Shown here: in pieces, positions 16,973 through 25,528 of the stretch
Layout: every line of letters begins with the position of its first letter
Position numbering within the stretch: the first letter of the stretch is position 1
NCBI RefSeq assembly: GCF_900249755.1
Contig: NZ_LT976855.1
Coordinates: forward strand, 1-49,994
Direction of reading: 5' to 3'
From: Cupriavidus taiwanensis
GTDB taxonomy: Bacteria > Pseudomonadota > Gammaproteobacteria > Burkholderiales > Burkholderiaceae
Length of the DNA: 49,994 bases
The notes under the pieces: model-generated
Databases searched by the model: none
What the model saw: the letters and a program-made list of their open reading frames with translations, nothing else
Told to the model about the DNA's origin: nothing
Position numbers and translations under genes: made by a program

Positions 16973-17749
16973 CTAGTCTCCTCCGCTATGCTGCCCTCTC
17001 GGGCTACCCGCTTGCCCGTGCAGTGGGCGGTCTACGCTGAAGGGCTGATAGTCGGCAATGTGGAAATGGCGTTCAAGCAGCTGTCGCATCTCGTCGACGG
17101 CCGCTGTCTGGACGTGCCACATCTGGGTGCAAAGGCGGATCAGCTCATCATGGCGCCGGTCCGCCCCGGTGATACATGCGTTCAACGGTTGGAGCAACGT
17201 GTAGTGATGGCGGCTGAAGACTTCCAGAAAAACATGGTCGAATTGCCTACCGGGTTGCGCGTTGTCCAAAAAAGCCAGCATTTGCTGCTGTTCCTGTCGC
17301 ACACGAGGTTCATAGTCGATGCCGTACCATTGCCGCAACAACACGCGCAGATGTGCGATCTCTTCGCGCTGCGAGCGATTCTCCATCCTCGCCATTGACT
17401 TCACTTCATCAAGGGAAGACTTCGGGCGGGTGACCGGGTAGCCAGGCGTTGGCGACGTGCCTTCGTCGGGCGTAAGGTTGCCGGTGCGTTGTGGGTCGGT
17501 ACCTGCCGCCAACTCCGTCATCCGCAATGCGGAATAGTGATGGTCAATAATCAATTGAATCAGTCGGACTTCGAAGCCCGCAGTGATCCCTCTGCCCGGC
17601 TGCGACCCGTGGGACAGCGGAGGGATCAATGCCATCACCAAGCCCAGACCGATTGCCCTTATAGCAACTCGACGAGCGAGATAGTCGCTCAGTTGGAATA
17701 GCGGTGATTGGCTGTCCCGGAGGGACTCGTTAGCGTTTTGCGTCGACAT
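16973..17749 (-). CDS. DUF305-type protein
   Basis: A 258-residue protein; the second ATG (17749) is chosen because GGAG lies 7 nt before it. A hydrophobic segment at about 30-50 suggests a signal anchor. Two HH-containing helical repeats follow: LIIDHHYSALRMTELAAGT and FLEVFSRHHYTLLQPL, the pattern of DUF305 (ferritin-like four-helix) proteins commonly found beside metal-resistance genes. Its function is not established; metal binding in the periplasm is the usual suggestion. The neighbour at 17851 is a second DUF305 gene on the same strand. Confidence 0.7.
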   Translation of the reverse strand: MSTQNANESLRDSQSPLFQLSDYLARRVAIRAIGLGLVMALIPPLSHGSQPGRGITAGFEVRLIQLIIDHHYSALRMTELAAGTDPQRTGNLTPDEGTSPTPGYPVTRPKSSLDEVKSMARMENRSQREEIAHLRVLLRQWYGIDYEPRVRQEQQQMLAFLDNAQPGRQFDHVFLEVFSRHHYTLLQPLNACITGADRRHDELIRLCTQMWHVQTAAVDEMRQLLERHFHIADYQPFSVDRPLHGQAGSPRGQHSGGD

Positions 17750-17850
17750 TTCCATTCTCCGGGTACAGGGTTCACTTCACTGAGGATTGGCCGGGGCGCA
17801 AGCAACCGCGCATTCCGGAACCGGATGCCAATAGCCGGTTCGTTTTACCG

Positions 17851-18153
17851 CTATTTCCTCTGCTCCAGCCATTGGTCGATCTTTCTGATATCGCGTTGAG
17901 ACTCCTTGATGATATCGTCGGCCATCCTTTTCATCTCAGGCGATTTACCCTTTTCCGCTTCCGTTCTCGCCATATCGATCGCCATCTGATGGTGCATCTT
18001 CATCATGTTTGCGAAGTCGCGATCAATGTCACCGGTCGACTGCATCGACATCATGTTGTTCATGCCAGGCGCCATCGAACGGTGCATGTCCTGATCGCCT
18101 CCTCCACCACCCATGGTGTGACCATGATGCGGGTCGTGCCAAGATGCGGGCAA
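17851..18153 (-). CDS. DUF305-domain protein, probably 5'-truncated
   Basis: A 100-residue frame with His/Met/Gly-rich residues 8-35 (DPHHGHTMGGGGG, then MHRSMAPGMNNMMSM) and a standard DUF305 core (DIDRDFANMMKMHHQMAIDMA, DDIIKESQRDIRKID). The signal peptide expected for this family is missing; the frame remains open upstream only to about 18180, next to the DNA leading to the Tn3-family transposase. The start is therefore uncertain, and the gene was probably cut by the Tn3-like insertion. The Met/His-rich linker suits Cu or Ag binding. Confidence 0.65.
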   Translation of the reverse strand: MPASWHDPHHGHTMGGGGGDQDMHRSMAPGMNNMMSMQSTGDIDRDFANMMKMHHQMAIDMARTEAEKGKSPEMKRMADDIIKESQRDIRKIDQWLEQRK

Positions 18154-18282
18154 TCGGCTATCATAATCCCTGAGGTTATATAGACAAGCAAAAACATTCA
18201 GGTTAGTTATAACGCTGGTCTAGAATTTTGCCACCGTTCTCGGCTAGACTGGCTGGCCCTTCAGAGATTGCCGAGATCCTGT

Positions 18283-21282
18283 ATGGCCACCGTCGAGCGT
18301 ACCGCCTACCCGCGTTTCCCGAAGGTTTTCTCCACCAAGGAGCTGCAGGCGTGCTACACGCCGGATGCCGAGGAACTGGAGTGGGCCACCCGCTCAACCC
18401 GTGGACAAGGTCCGCGACTTGGCTTGCTGGTGCTGCTGAAGGTCTTCCAGCAACTGCATTACTTCCCCAACCTGGACAGCATTCCCGTCGTCGTGATCGA
18501 CCACGTGCGCGCCAGCGCTGGTCTGGCGTCAGATGCCGCGTTTGGCTATGACCGCAAGCTGTCCCCCACGCTGTACCGGCATTACACGGCGGTGCGCGAA
18601 TTTCTCGGCGTCCAGCCCTATATTGGCACCGATGCCAACGAGGTCACGATCCGCGCCGCGCGCGAAGCCGCGGAAACGATGGACCAGCAGGTGGACATCA
18701 TCAACGCCACGATCGATGCGCTGATCCTGCACCAGGTCGAGCTGCCAGCGTTTTCCACCCTGGTCAACATTGCCGAGCAGATTCACAGCCGCACGCAGAC
18801 CGCGCTGTTTCGACGCGTCGCAAGGCGCTTGTCGGATGAGGATCAGCAGCGGCTGGACCGGCTTCTCACCCGGGAATTCACCAACCGCCTGACCGCCTAC
18901 AACAACATCAAGCGCCACGCGCGCCGTCCATCACGCAAGCATCTCAACTTACTCATAGAACACCTGACCTTACTGGACGGTTTTGGCGATTTCTCTCGAG
19001 CAATCGCAGGCGTACCTGCCTCGAAGCTGCGCTCGCTGGCCAGCCAGGCCATGAGCCTGGACGCGGCCAATCTACGGGAGATCCTGCCTGAGAAGCGCTA
19101 CACGCTGATCGTCGCCTTGCTCAATCATATGCGCGTGCGCACCCGCGACGACCTCGCGGAGATGTTCATCCGTCGCATGGGCGCGATCCACAAGCGGGCG
19201 CGCGACGAGATGGAGCGCATCCAGTCGCGTCAGCGCGCGCAGATGGAGAAACTCGTCACTGTGCTCGACGGCGTGGTCGATATCGTCGCCGATGGCCAGG
19301 ACGACGCGCTGATAGGCCGGCAGGTGCGCCGCTTCCTCGCGCCGTCCGGCGATCTGGAGCCGCTGCGCGAGAGTTGCGCGGAGGTGCGGGCCTTCAGCGG
19401 CAACAACTACCTGCCGCTGCTATGGCGGCATTTCCGGGCGCACCGCTCGGTGATGCTCCGTCTGGCACAGGTGCTGGAATGGGAGTCGACCAGCCAGTCT
19501 CGCACCCTGCTGGCAGCGCTGGAGGTGGTGCTGGACAACGAATCCCTGCACCGCGAATGGATCGCCGACGAGGTCGATGTCAGCTTCGCCTCGGAGCGTT
19601 GGCGCAAGCTGGTGCGCCGCCCCCACGACCAGGGCGCGCCCACCAACCGCCGTTATCTGGAACTTTGTGTGCTGTCGCATATGGTCAACGAGCTGCGATC
19701 CGGCGACTTGTGCGTGGTGGGTTCGGATGCCTTTGCCGATTACCGTGCGCACCTGCTGCCCTGGCGCGAATGCGAACGGCGCCTGCCGGAATACTGCGCC
19801 AAGCTGGACATGCCAGCCAACGCGCAGGACTTCGTGGTGTATCTGCGCCAGTGGCTCGCCGACACGGCGCGCACGCTGGATGCCGGTTTTCCCGACAAGC
19901 GCCAGCACGTCACCATCGGCCAGGATGGCGAGCCGGTGCTCAAGCGCACCGTCGCCCGGGAGATTCCGGCCAGCGCCGTTGCCTTGCAGCAGGCGCTGAT
20001 CCGACGTATGCCGACGCGCAACCTGCTGGACGTGCTGGCCAACATCGAGCACTGGACCCGCTTCACACGGCACTTCGGCCCGCTCTCCGGCAGCGACCCG
20101 AAGATCCGCAATGCGGCCGAGCGCTACCTGCTGACCATCTTCGCCATGGGCTGCAACCTGGGACCCACCCAGGCGGCCCGCCATATGGGGGAACGGGTCA
20201 CGCCGCACATGATGTCGTTCGTCAACCGCCGGCATCTGAGCCTGGAGCGTCTCGAAACCGCGCAGCGGGAATTGATCGAGCTGTATCTGCGGCTCGACCT
20301 GCCCAAGCACTGGGGGGATGGCAAGACCGTCGCGGCTGACGGCACCCAGTACGACTTCTACGACAACAACCTCCTGGCCGGCTACCACTTTCGGTACCGC
20401 AAGATGGGCGCGGTGGCCTACCGGCATGTGGCCGACAACTACATCGCGGTGTTCCGGCATTTCATTCCGCCCGGCGTGTGGGAAGCCATCTACGTGATCG
20501 AGGGTCTGCTCAAGGCCGGCTTGAGCGTCGAGGCCGATACCGTGCATGCCGACACCCAGGGTCAGTCGGCCGCGGTGTTCGCCTTCACGCATCTGCTGGG
20601 CATCAACCTGATGCCGCGCATCCGCAATTGGCAGGATCTGAAGCTTTACCGTGCCGATGCGAACATCAAATACAAGCACATCGACCGGCTGTTCTCGGAC
20701 ACCGTGGACTGGGACCTGATCGCCTTCCACTGGAAGGACCTGATGCAGGTGGCGCTATCGATTCAGGCCGGAACAATCTCCTCGCCGCTCCTGCTGCGCC
20801 GGTTCGGCTCGGAAAGCCGCCGCAACCGCCTGTTTCTGGCGGCGCAGGAACTCGGCAAGGTCGTGCGCACGGCGTTCCTGCTCGAATGGATTGGCAGCCG
20901 CGAGTTGCGCCAGGAGATCACCGCCACCACCAACAAGATCGAGTCCTACAATGGCTTTGCCAAATGGTTCTCGTTCGGCGGCGATGTGCTGGCCGAGAAC
21001 GATCCCGATGAGCAGCAGAAGCGTCTGCGCTACAACGACTTGATCGCCTCGGCCGTGATTCTTCAGAACACGGCGGACATGATGCAGGCCCTGCGCGCGA
21101 TGGTGAAGGAAGGGATCAAAGTCGACGTGGCCGACATCGGCTTCCTGAGTCCCTACCTCACTAGCAACATCAAGCGCTTCGGCGACTATAAACTCAACCT
21201 GGAGCGGGTGCCGGAAGCCTGGATTCGCGACAGCCTCTTTGCCGCTCCCGCCCATTCCGTCCGCAAGCCTCGCCATGCCTGA
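18283..21282 (+). CDS. tnpA: Tn3-family transposase (TnpA)
   Basis: A 999-residue protein, the usual length of Tn3-family transposases, starting at MATVERTAYPRF. The N-terminal DNA-binding part (DUF4158-like, TKELQACYTPDAEELEWA) is followed by the DDE core. The first Asp lies in TVAADGTQYDFY, the second region is DTVHADTQGQSAAVFAF, and the Glu is in KIESYNGFAKWF. No tnpR resolvase or res site was found, and I could not locate the roughly 38-bp inverted ends on either side, so the element may be truncated. A small gene overlaps its 3' end. Confidence 0.9.
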   Translation: MATVERTAYPRFPKVFSTKELQACYTPDAEELEWATRSTRGQGPRLGLLVLLKVFQQLHYFPNLDSIPVVVIDHVRASAGLASDAAFGYDRKLSPTLYRHYTAVREFLGVQPYIGTDANEVTIRAAREAAETMDQQVDIINATIDALILHQVELPAFSTLVNIAEQIHSRTQTALFRRVARRLSDEDQQRLDRLLTREFTNRLTAYNNIKRHARRPSRKHLNLLIEHLTLLDGFGDFSRAIAGVPASKLRSLASQAMSLDAANLREILPEKRYTLIVALLNHMRVRTRDDLAEMFIRRMGAIHKRARDEMERIQSRQRAQMEKLVTVLDGVVDIVADGQDDALIGRQVRRFLAPSGDLEPLRESCAEVRAFSGNNYLPLLWRHFRAHRSVMLRLAQVLEWESTSQSRTLLAALEVVLDNESLHREWIADEVDVSFASERWRKLVRRPHDQGAPTNRRYLELCVLSHMVNELRSGDLCVVGSDAFADYRAHLLPWRECERRLPEYCAKLDMPANAQDFVVYLRQWLADTARTLDAGFPDKRQHVTIGQDGEPVLKRTVAREIPASAVALQQALIRRMPTRNLLDVLANIEHWTRFTRHFGPLSGSDPKIRNAAERYLLTIFAMGCNLGPTQAARHMGERVTPHMMSFVNRRHLSLERLETAQRELIELYLRLDLPKHWGDGKTVAADGTQYDFYDNNLLAGYHFRYRKMGAVAYRHVADNYIAVFRHFIPPGVWEAIYVIEGLLKAGLSVEADTVHADTQGQSAAVFAFTHLLGINLMPRIRNWQDLKLYRADANIKYKHIDRLFSDTVDWDLIAFHWKDLMQVALSIQAGTISSPLLLRRFGSESRRNRLFLAAQELGKVVRTAFLLEWIGSRELRQEITATTNKIESYNGFAKWFSFGGDVLAENDPDEQQKRLRYNDLIASAVILQNTADMMQALRAMVKEGIKVDVADIGFLSPYLTSNIKRFGDYKLNLERVPEAWIRDSLFAAPAHSVRKPRHA

Positions 21283-21619
21283 TACCGATACACCTTACGG
21301 CAGGGTCGACGCTGAGGCGTTGCAAGCGCTTCGGGACACGTTCGACACGACCACCATCCTGCGCGTGGTGGAACAACTCGATGCGATCCGCGCGCGTTGC
21401 TGTGAGCCAGCCGGACTGCGCGACGATCTGCTGCGCTTGCACGGCATGGCACATACTCTGATCAACGGCGCCGCATTGTCGTATCCAACCACTGGCCCGA
21501 CCCTCGTGGACGAAACCGAGGCCATCATAGAGGAGTTGGATGACTGGATCTTGCTGCTCAAGCGCGCCGTTCAAGCGCTGCGCCCGCTGGAGCCGCTTCG
21601 CCCTCGCGACGATAGCTGA
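21275..21619 (+). CDS. Small acidic protein overlapping the Tn3 transposase gene
   Basis: A 114-residue protein whose ATG lies 8 bases inside the transposase 3' end, so it is probably translationally coupled and part of the transposon. It is almost fully helical (VDAEALQALRDTFDTTTILRVVEQLDAIRARC, quoted in parts: the repeated LRD/LDAIRA pattern) with no transmembrane segment or DNA-binding motif. The function is unknown. An accessory role in transposition or its control is inferred only from the overlap. Confidence 0.6.
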   Translation: MPDTDTPYGRVDAEALQALRDTFDTTTILRVVEQLDAIRARCCEPAGLRDDLLRLHGMAHTLINGAALSYPTTGPTLVDETEAIIEELDDWILLLKRAVQALRPLEPLRPRDDS

Positions 21620-21879
21620 CTCGGCTAGGTCGCTTGCGCGTCGAGACGGCGCATGTGAGGCCGGTTCCGACGAAGCAGCAGGACAAAAGTCAGTACGATA
21701 GCCGGAGCAACTTAGCCGCGTCCATTAGGCCCTTCGGCGCACTTTTTCCGCTTGCAGCGATGCGATCAACTGGCAGTACATTGCCTGTCGGGCATGGCAG
21801 GCGAACAAGCTCGGACATCATCAGATGTGTACAGTCGAGGTTGGTGTAGGAAATTGCAGCTATTTTTCTGACTTTCTGG
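21620..21879. other. Gap between the Tn3-type genes and the interrupted relic
   Basis: No gene recognised. I looked here for the right inverted repeat of the Tn3-family element (a GGGG/CCCC-ended sequence of about 38 bp matching one near 18.2 kb) and did not find it. Confidence 0.4.
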
Positions 21880-22042
21880 TGCGCGCCAGTGAGTCGGCGC
21901 CGCATTGATTGGGCAGCCTTCGGTCGGGCTTGTGGGCGTCGCGGATACCAGGCAAACAGTGTAAGCGCTCAATTGACGACGTCTGGTATTGAAGGCTGAA
22001 CGTTGGCAGGCTTGCGTCCGCAAAGACTTTGCGGACGCAAAC

Positions 22043-22507
22043 ATGATCCAAGACGAGATTGACCTATTTCCGCTGCAGGCGGTGCGAGTCCGCTCCAATG
22101 GGAAGCGCGACTACGAGCCAGCGGCCAAGCGGCGTCTGATTGAGTTCTGCCTTCAATCGGGAGCATCGGTTTCGGGCACGGCTCTCAAGGCTGGCATCAA
22201 CGCTAATCAGTTGCGCAAATGGATTCGGGAGTACCGAGATTCAGCGCAGGCGCGAGGTGCATTGCCGGCATTCGTGCCGGTTGTCCAGGAGGTTCTGGAT
22301 TCGCGGCCGATCGAGACACCTGCAAAGGTCGTGGTGCCTCGCCGCGAAGCGGCCTCAGCGACTGCCGATTCGCCACCGCAGCGAGCGCTACCGCTGGCAC
22401 TCTTGAGCGCGAAGCTACCCAACGGGGTATCACTCGAGCTCGAATGCGACGAGCGACACGTGGCGCTCGTAAGGGCAATGATCGAAGCCCTGAATGGAGG
22501 CCATTGA
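22043..22507 (+). CDS. tnpA: IS66 TnpA accessory protein
   Basis: A 154-residue protein. After KRDYEPAAKRRLIEFCL it has a helix-turn-helix of the transposase-8/IS66 Orf1 type (SVSGTALKAGINANQLRKWI) and a long variable tail. The ATG at 22043 is preferred; the frame extends upstream through the IS end. Its stop overlaps the start of tnpB (TGATG), as is usual for IS66. It is required for IS66 transposition. Confidence 0.85.
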   Translation: MIQDEIDLFPLQAVRVRSNGKRDYEPAAKRRLIEFCLQSGASVSGTALKAGINANQLRKWIREYRDSAQARGALPAFVPVVQEVLDSRPIETPAKVVVPRREAASATADSPPQRALPLALLSAKLPNGVSLELECDERHVALVRAMIEALNGGH

Positions 22508-22857
22508 TGTTCCGCCTCGACGCTGGGCTGCGGGTGTACCTGCATCGCGACGCTGTGGACTTCCGTAAGAACATCAACGGCCTGGCACTGCTGGTCGAGC
22601 AGGCGCTCGGGCTGGATCCGTTTGCATCTGCTGTATTTGTGTTCCGCAACCAGCGGGCCGATCGCATCAAGATTCTCGGCTGGGATCGCAACGGCTTCTG
22701 GCTACTGTTGAAGCGATTGGAGGCGGACCGGTTTGCTTGGCCACGCGAGGCGTCGGTGGCCACGCTGACGGTCGAACAGTTGCACTGGCTGCTCGAGGGA
22801 ATCGACATCGAGGCGATGCGCCGGCACCCGCACCGAGAATACCATCGCGCTGCGTGA
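22507..22857 (+). CDS. tnpB: IS66 TnpB accessory protein
   Basis: A 116-residue IS66 Orf2-like protein with the family signature RVYLHRDAVDFRKNINGLA and a second conserved block KILGWDRNGFWLLLKRLE, full length. It overlaps tnpA by one base and lies 31 bp before tnpC. Its biochemical role is unclear but it is conserved in all complete IS66 elements. Confidence 0.93.
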   Translation: MFRLDAGLRVYLHRDAVDFRKNINGLALLVEQALGLDPFASAVFVFRNQRADRIKILGWDRNGFWLLLKRLEADRFAWPREASVATLTVEQLHWLLEGIDIEAMRRHPHREYHRAA

Positions 22858-22888
22858 ACGCTGCTTGGCGGCAGCGGTCTAACCCGCC

Positions 22889-24478
22889 ATGCCATCCACG
22901 CCCGTCACCGTTACCGCCGCCGAGCTGCAACTGTTGCGAGACGCCGAGCGCGAGCTCAAGGCAATACTCGCGGAACGCGAGGCAATCAAGGGCGAGCTGC
23001 GTGTGATGACGGTCCAGCGAGACCTGCTCTTGGAACAGCTCAAGGCGTTCCAGCGTAAGCTGTTCGCCGCCAAGAGCGAGGCGCGAGGCTCGGAGCAGAA
23101 GGACTTGTTCCTCAATGAGGCCGAAGCCATGGCGGCAGCGGCCGCGCAGCCGGCGCAGGAAGAAGAAGGTACGCCCGAGACCGAAGTGGCCGGGCACACA
23201 CGCAAGAAGCGTGGCCGTAAGCCGCTCGACCCGGCGCTGCCCCGTGTCGAGGTTCGTCACGAACTACCCGAATCGGAACGCGTCTGCCCCCTCGATGGCC
23301 AGACTCTGGTCGAGATTGCCGTTGAGGTCAGCGAACAGCTCGACATCGTGCCGCAACAGGTCCGCGTGATCCAGCACCAGCGGGTCAAGTACGCCTGCCC
23401 ATGCTGCGACGGCGGCATCAAGACGACGCCGGCACCGGCACGCATTATTCCCAAGGGACTCCTTACCGAATCGGCGCTGGCCTGGTGCATCACCTCGAAG
23501 TATCAGGATGGCCTGCCGCTGTACCGCCAGGCAGCGCTGCTGCATCGCTTCGGCGGGGACCTCTCTCGCGGCACCCTGGCCGCAAGCATAGTGCGAGTAG
23601 GCCAAGCGGTGCAGCCAATCATCAACCTGCTGCGTGACCATCTGCTGGAAGCAGACGTCGTGTACGGTGATGAGACAACGGTACAGGTGCTCAAGGAGTC
23701 CGGCAGGCCTGCCCAGAGAAAGAGCTTCCTATGGGCGCAGATGAATGGCACGGGCCCGCCGGTACGGTTGTTTGCCTATAGCCCCACACGCGAGACAAAG
23801 CAGGCTACGGCTCTCTATGCCGGCATCAAGCCTGGGTCGGTGTTGATGACCGACGGCTATGCACCATACGACGACGTCGCAAACACCTATCAGTTGGTGC
23901 ACCTCGGATGCTGGGCGCACGCGCGGCGCTACCTGGTCGAGGCGGAGCAAGCCTTGCCCAAGGACAAGCGCGCCGACCACACGGTCACCGGATTCCTGCA
24001 GCGCATCGGCAAGCTGTTTGCCATCGAACGCCACACGCTCGAGATGAGGCCGGAACAACGGCAGCAAGTTCGCGCCGAACAAAGCCAGCCGCTGCTGGCC
24101 GAGATCGAAACGATGCTGCTGCAACACCTGCATACCGTACTGCCGCAAAGCCTGTTCGGCAAGGCGCTGCACTACCTGCATGGGCAGTGGCCAAAGCTCG
24201 TGCGCTACATCGAGAACGGAACTTGGCCGATCTCGAACAATCCCTGCGAGAACGCGATTAGGCCATTCGTGATCGGACGGAGAAACTTCCTCTTCTGCGA
24301 CACCGTGGCCGGTGCCAACGCCAGCGCAAGTCTTTACTCACTGGTGGAAACCTGCAAGGCCAACGACGTCGATCCGTATCAGTATCTCGTTGCCTTGTTC
24401 AAGGCGTTGCCACACGCACAGACCGCCGACGACTACGAGGCTCTGCTGCCCTGGACGCTCAAGTCCTCAGACGCCTAG
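22889..24478 (+). CDS. tnpC: IS66 TnpC transposase
   Basis: A 529-residue transposase, full length for IS66. Domain order: an N-terminal leucine-zipper-like coiled coil (about 10-60), a zinc-finger region (VRVIQHQRVKYACPCCDG at about 150-170), and the DDE core. The first Asp is in VVYGDETTVQVL, the second in MTDGYAPYDDV, and the Glu in NPCENAIRPFVIGRRNFLF. The C-terminal IS66 domain follows. Together with the flanking duplication it marks an intact element. Confidence 0.95.
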   Translation: MPSTPVTVTAAELQLLRDAERELKAILAEREAIKGELRVMTVQRDLLLEQLKAFQRKLFAAKSEARGSEQKDLFLNEAEAMAAAAAQPAQEEEGTPETEVAGHTRKKRGRKPLDPALPRVEVRHELPESERVCPLDGQTLVEIAVEVSEQLDIVPQQVRVIQHQRVKYACPCCDGGIKTTPAPARIIPKGLLTESALAWCITSKYQDGLPLYRQAALLHRFGGDLSRGTLAASIVRVGQAVQPIINLLRDHLLEADVVYGDETTVQVLKESGRPAQRKSFLWAQMNGTGPPVRLFAYSPTRETKQATALYAGIKPGSVLMTDGYAPYDDVANTYQLVHLGCWAHARRYLVEAEQALPKDKRADHTVTGFLQRIGKLFAIERHTLEMRPEQRQQVRAEQSQPLLAEIETMLLQHLHTVLPQSLFGKALHYLHGQWPKLVRYIENGTWPISNNPCENAIRPFVIGRRNFLFCDTVAGANASASLYSLVETCKANDVDPYQYLVALFKALPHAQTADDYEALLPWTLKSSDA

Positions 24479-24635
24479 CGGATACCGCCGGCGGCCGCAA
24501 GGGACGCCCTCAAAAGACCGCTTACCAAACAGTCATACAAAAGATCCTTGTCAAGGAAATCAGGGGCGACGATCAGCACCAGGTGCGGCACATCAATTGG
24601 CGCGAAAGCGTACACAGGCCGCTAGGAGCGAGAGT

Positions 24636-24764
24636 ATGAACAAATCGTCAATTTGGAAAGTCATCTTGATTGTGTGCGCCGCCGTCGGCGTGATTGCCAT
24701 CCTTGGTGTGGTAGGGATGCTTTTGATGCATCAGCGCATGATGGGCGGTCTGAGCTGTTGCTAG
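24636..24764 (+). CDS. Small single-pass membrane protein
   Basis: A 42-residue protein: a short basic N-terminus (MNKSSIWK), one hydrophobic helix (about 9-31) and a Met/His/Cys tail (LLMHQRMMGGLSCC) that could bind Cu(I) or Ag(I). GGAGCGAGAGT precedes the ATG. It is opposite in direction to the cus genes. No family is recognised, but small membrane peptides with Met/Cys tails are common beside metal-efflux operons. Confidence 0.55.
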   Translation: MNKSSIWKVILIVCAAVGVIAILGVVGMLLMHQRMMGGLSCC

Positions 24765-24865
24765 TCCGGGTAAGCAACGTAGCGGCGCCTGGGCACCGGA
24801 ATGGAAGCCCCCAGCCGTGCGAGCCATTGCAAGGAGGTAACCAGTGGACGCCCCCTTTCCGACCG

Positions 24866-25153
24866 CTATTTGCTCCGTCTGCTCGACTTCCTGGTGCGCT
24901 TGCGCGAGACCGTGCCATGCTGGTCGCGAATTCGCCGGGGGCCGTGCCGTCGTCGCAGATACCAAGCAAACAGTCCGAGCATACAAAGGAGGATGGCCAG
25001 TGAGCTCAGGACGACGACGAGGACATCGTGGGGCAGATCAAAAGGGTTGTGGCGCACGGTCTGATTCGATTCGGAGTTGGCTTGCCAGGATCGTTGCGCA
25101 GTGGCGCCCATGGCTGCCAGCGTGACGTTGCTAGGCCATGCCGTGACGCGCAC
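24866..25153 (-). CDS. Small membrane protein downstream of cusF
   Basis: A 95-residue protein (the ATG at 25111 is an alternative start) with one transmembrane helix (about 44-66, VLVVVLSSLAILLCMLGLF) followed by a strongly basic tail (WYLRRRHGPRRIR, KRTRKSSRRSK), predicted to face the cytoplasm. It lies 36 bp after cusF in the same direction, so it may be the last gene of the operon. A frameshifted, IS66-interrupted paralogue lies immediately to the left. Confidence 0.55.
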   Translation of the reverse strand: MRVTAWPSNVTLAAMGATAQRSWQANSESNQTVRHNPFDLPHDVLVVVLSSLAILLCMLGLFAWYLRRRHGPRRIRDQHGTVSRKRTRKSSRRSK

Positions 25154-25189
25154 GGCCGCCGGCGGCGAACCCGTGCGCGCATGGGGCGA

Positions 25190-25528
25190 TTACTTGCGCT
25201 GCATATCCACGACCGTCGGCGCGCCATCCACCTTGTCGAATGTCACCGACACGGCATCGCCTTCCTTGAACTTGCCAAGCGAGGCGCGATCCTTGACCGG
25301 GAACACCATGGTCATGCCGGGCATGCCCAGATTCTCGATCGGGCCGTGCTTGAGCGTGACCTTCCCGGTTTGCGCATCAATCTTCTTGATTTCTGCGGGC
25401 ACCGGCCGAGCTGCCTGTTGCGAGGCGGCGGGCGCCTTCATGTCCATGCCGTCCATCGAACCCGCGGCGAACACGGCCGGCGCGGCAATGATGGCCAGGG
25501 CGGCGGCGAGGGTCTTGAGGTGTTTCAT
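25190..25528 (-). CDS. cusF: CusF-type periplasmic Cu/Ag chaperone
   Basis: A 112-residue protein with a signal peptide (residues 1-22) and an OB-fold CusF domain. The metal ligands correspond to His61 (KHGPI), Met72 and Met74 (PGMTM). The tryptophan that caps the metal in E. coli CusF is replaced by Met69 (NLGMPGMTM). A Met-rich segment GSMDGMDM follows the signal peptide. GGAGG lies 6-10 nt upstream of the ATG, and the start overlaps the cusA stop by 4 bases. It would deliver periplasmic Cu(I)/Ag(I) to the CusCBA pump. Confidence 0.9.
   Translation of the reverse strand: MKHLKTLAAALAIIAAPAVFAAGSMDGMDMKAPAASQQAARPVPAEIKKIDAQTGKVTLKHGPIENLGMPGMTMVFPVKDRASLGKFKEGDAVSVTFDKVDGAPTVVDMQRK

Larger units (their letters stand above)
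21961..24525 (+). mobile_element. Complete IS66-family insertion sequence
   Basis: 2565 bp with the typical tnpA-tnpB-tnpC order. The ends are imperfect inverted repeats beginning GTAAGCG (left 21961, right the complement ending 24525); about 18 of the first 24 positions match. It is flanked by exact 8-bp direct repeats CAAACAGT (21953-21960 and 24526-24533), the duplication size expected for IS66. All three frames are open, so it may still be mobile. Confidence 0.95.
21880..24610 (-). pseudogene. Relic of a small membrane-protein gene, interrupted by the IS66 element
   Basis: Left of the IS, DNA at 21935-21960 matches the 24866-25153 gene over GATACCA(G/A)GCAAACAGT and codes on the minus strand for LFAWYPRRPQ, against LFAWYLRRRH there. 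Right of the IS, after the duplicated CAAACAGT, the sequence CATACAAA continues the match but lacks the 5 bases CCGAG. Beyond that the minus strand has VPHLVLIV-like coding resembling LPHDVLVVV. So the gene was a frameshifted paralogue of the 24866-25153 gene before, or independent of, the IS66 insertion. The outer limits are approximate. Confidence 0.65.

Noticed and set aside
19420..20730. 436-codon minus-strand open frame
   Set aside because: Antisense to the Tn3-family transposase with composition typical of a shadow.
18180..21960. Terminal inverted repeats of the Tn3-family element
   Set aside because: No matching pair of about 38 bp was found on either side.
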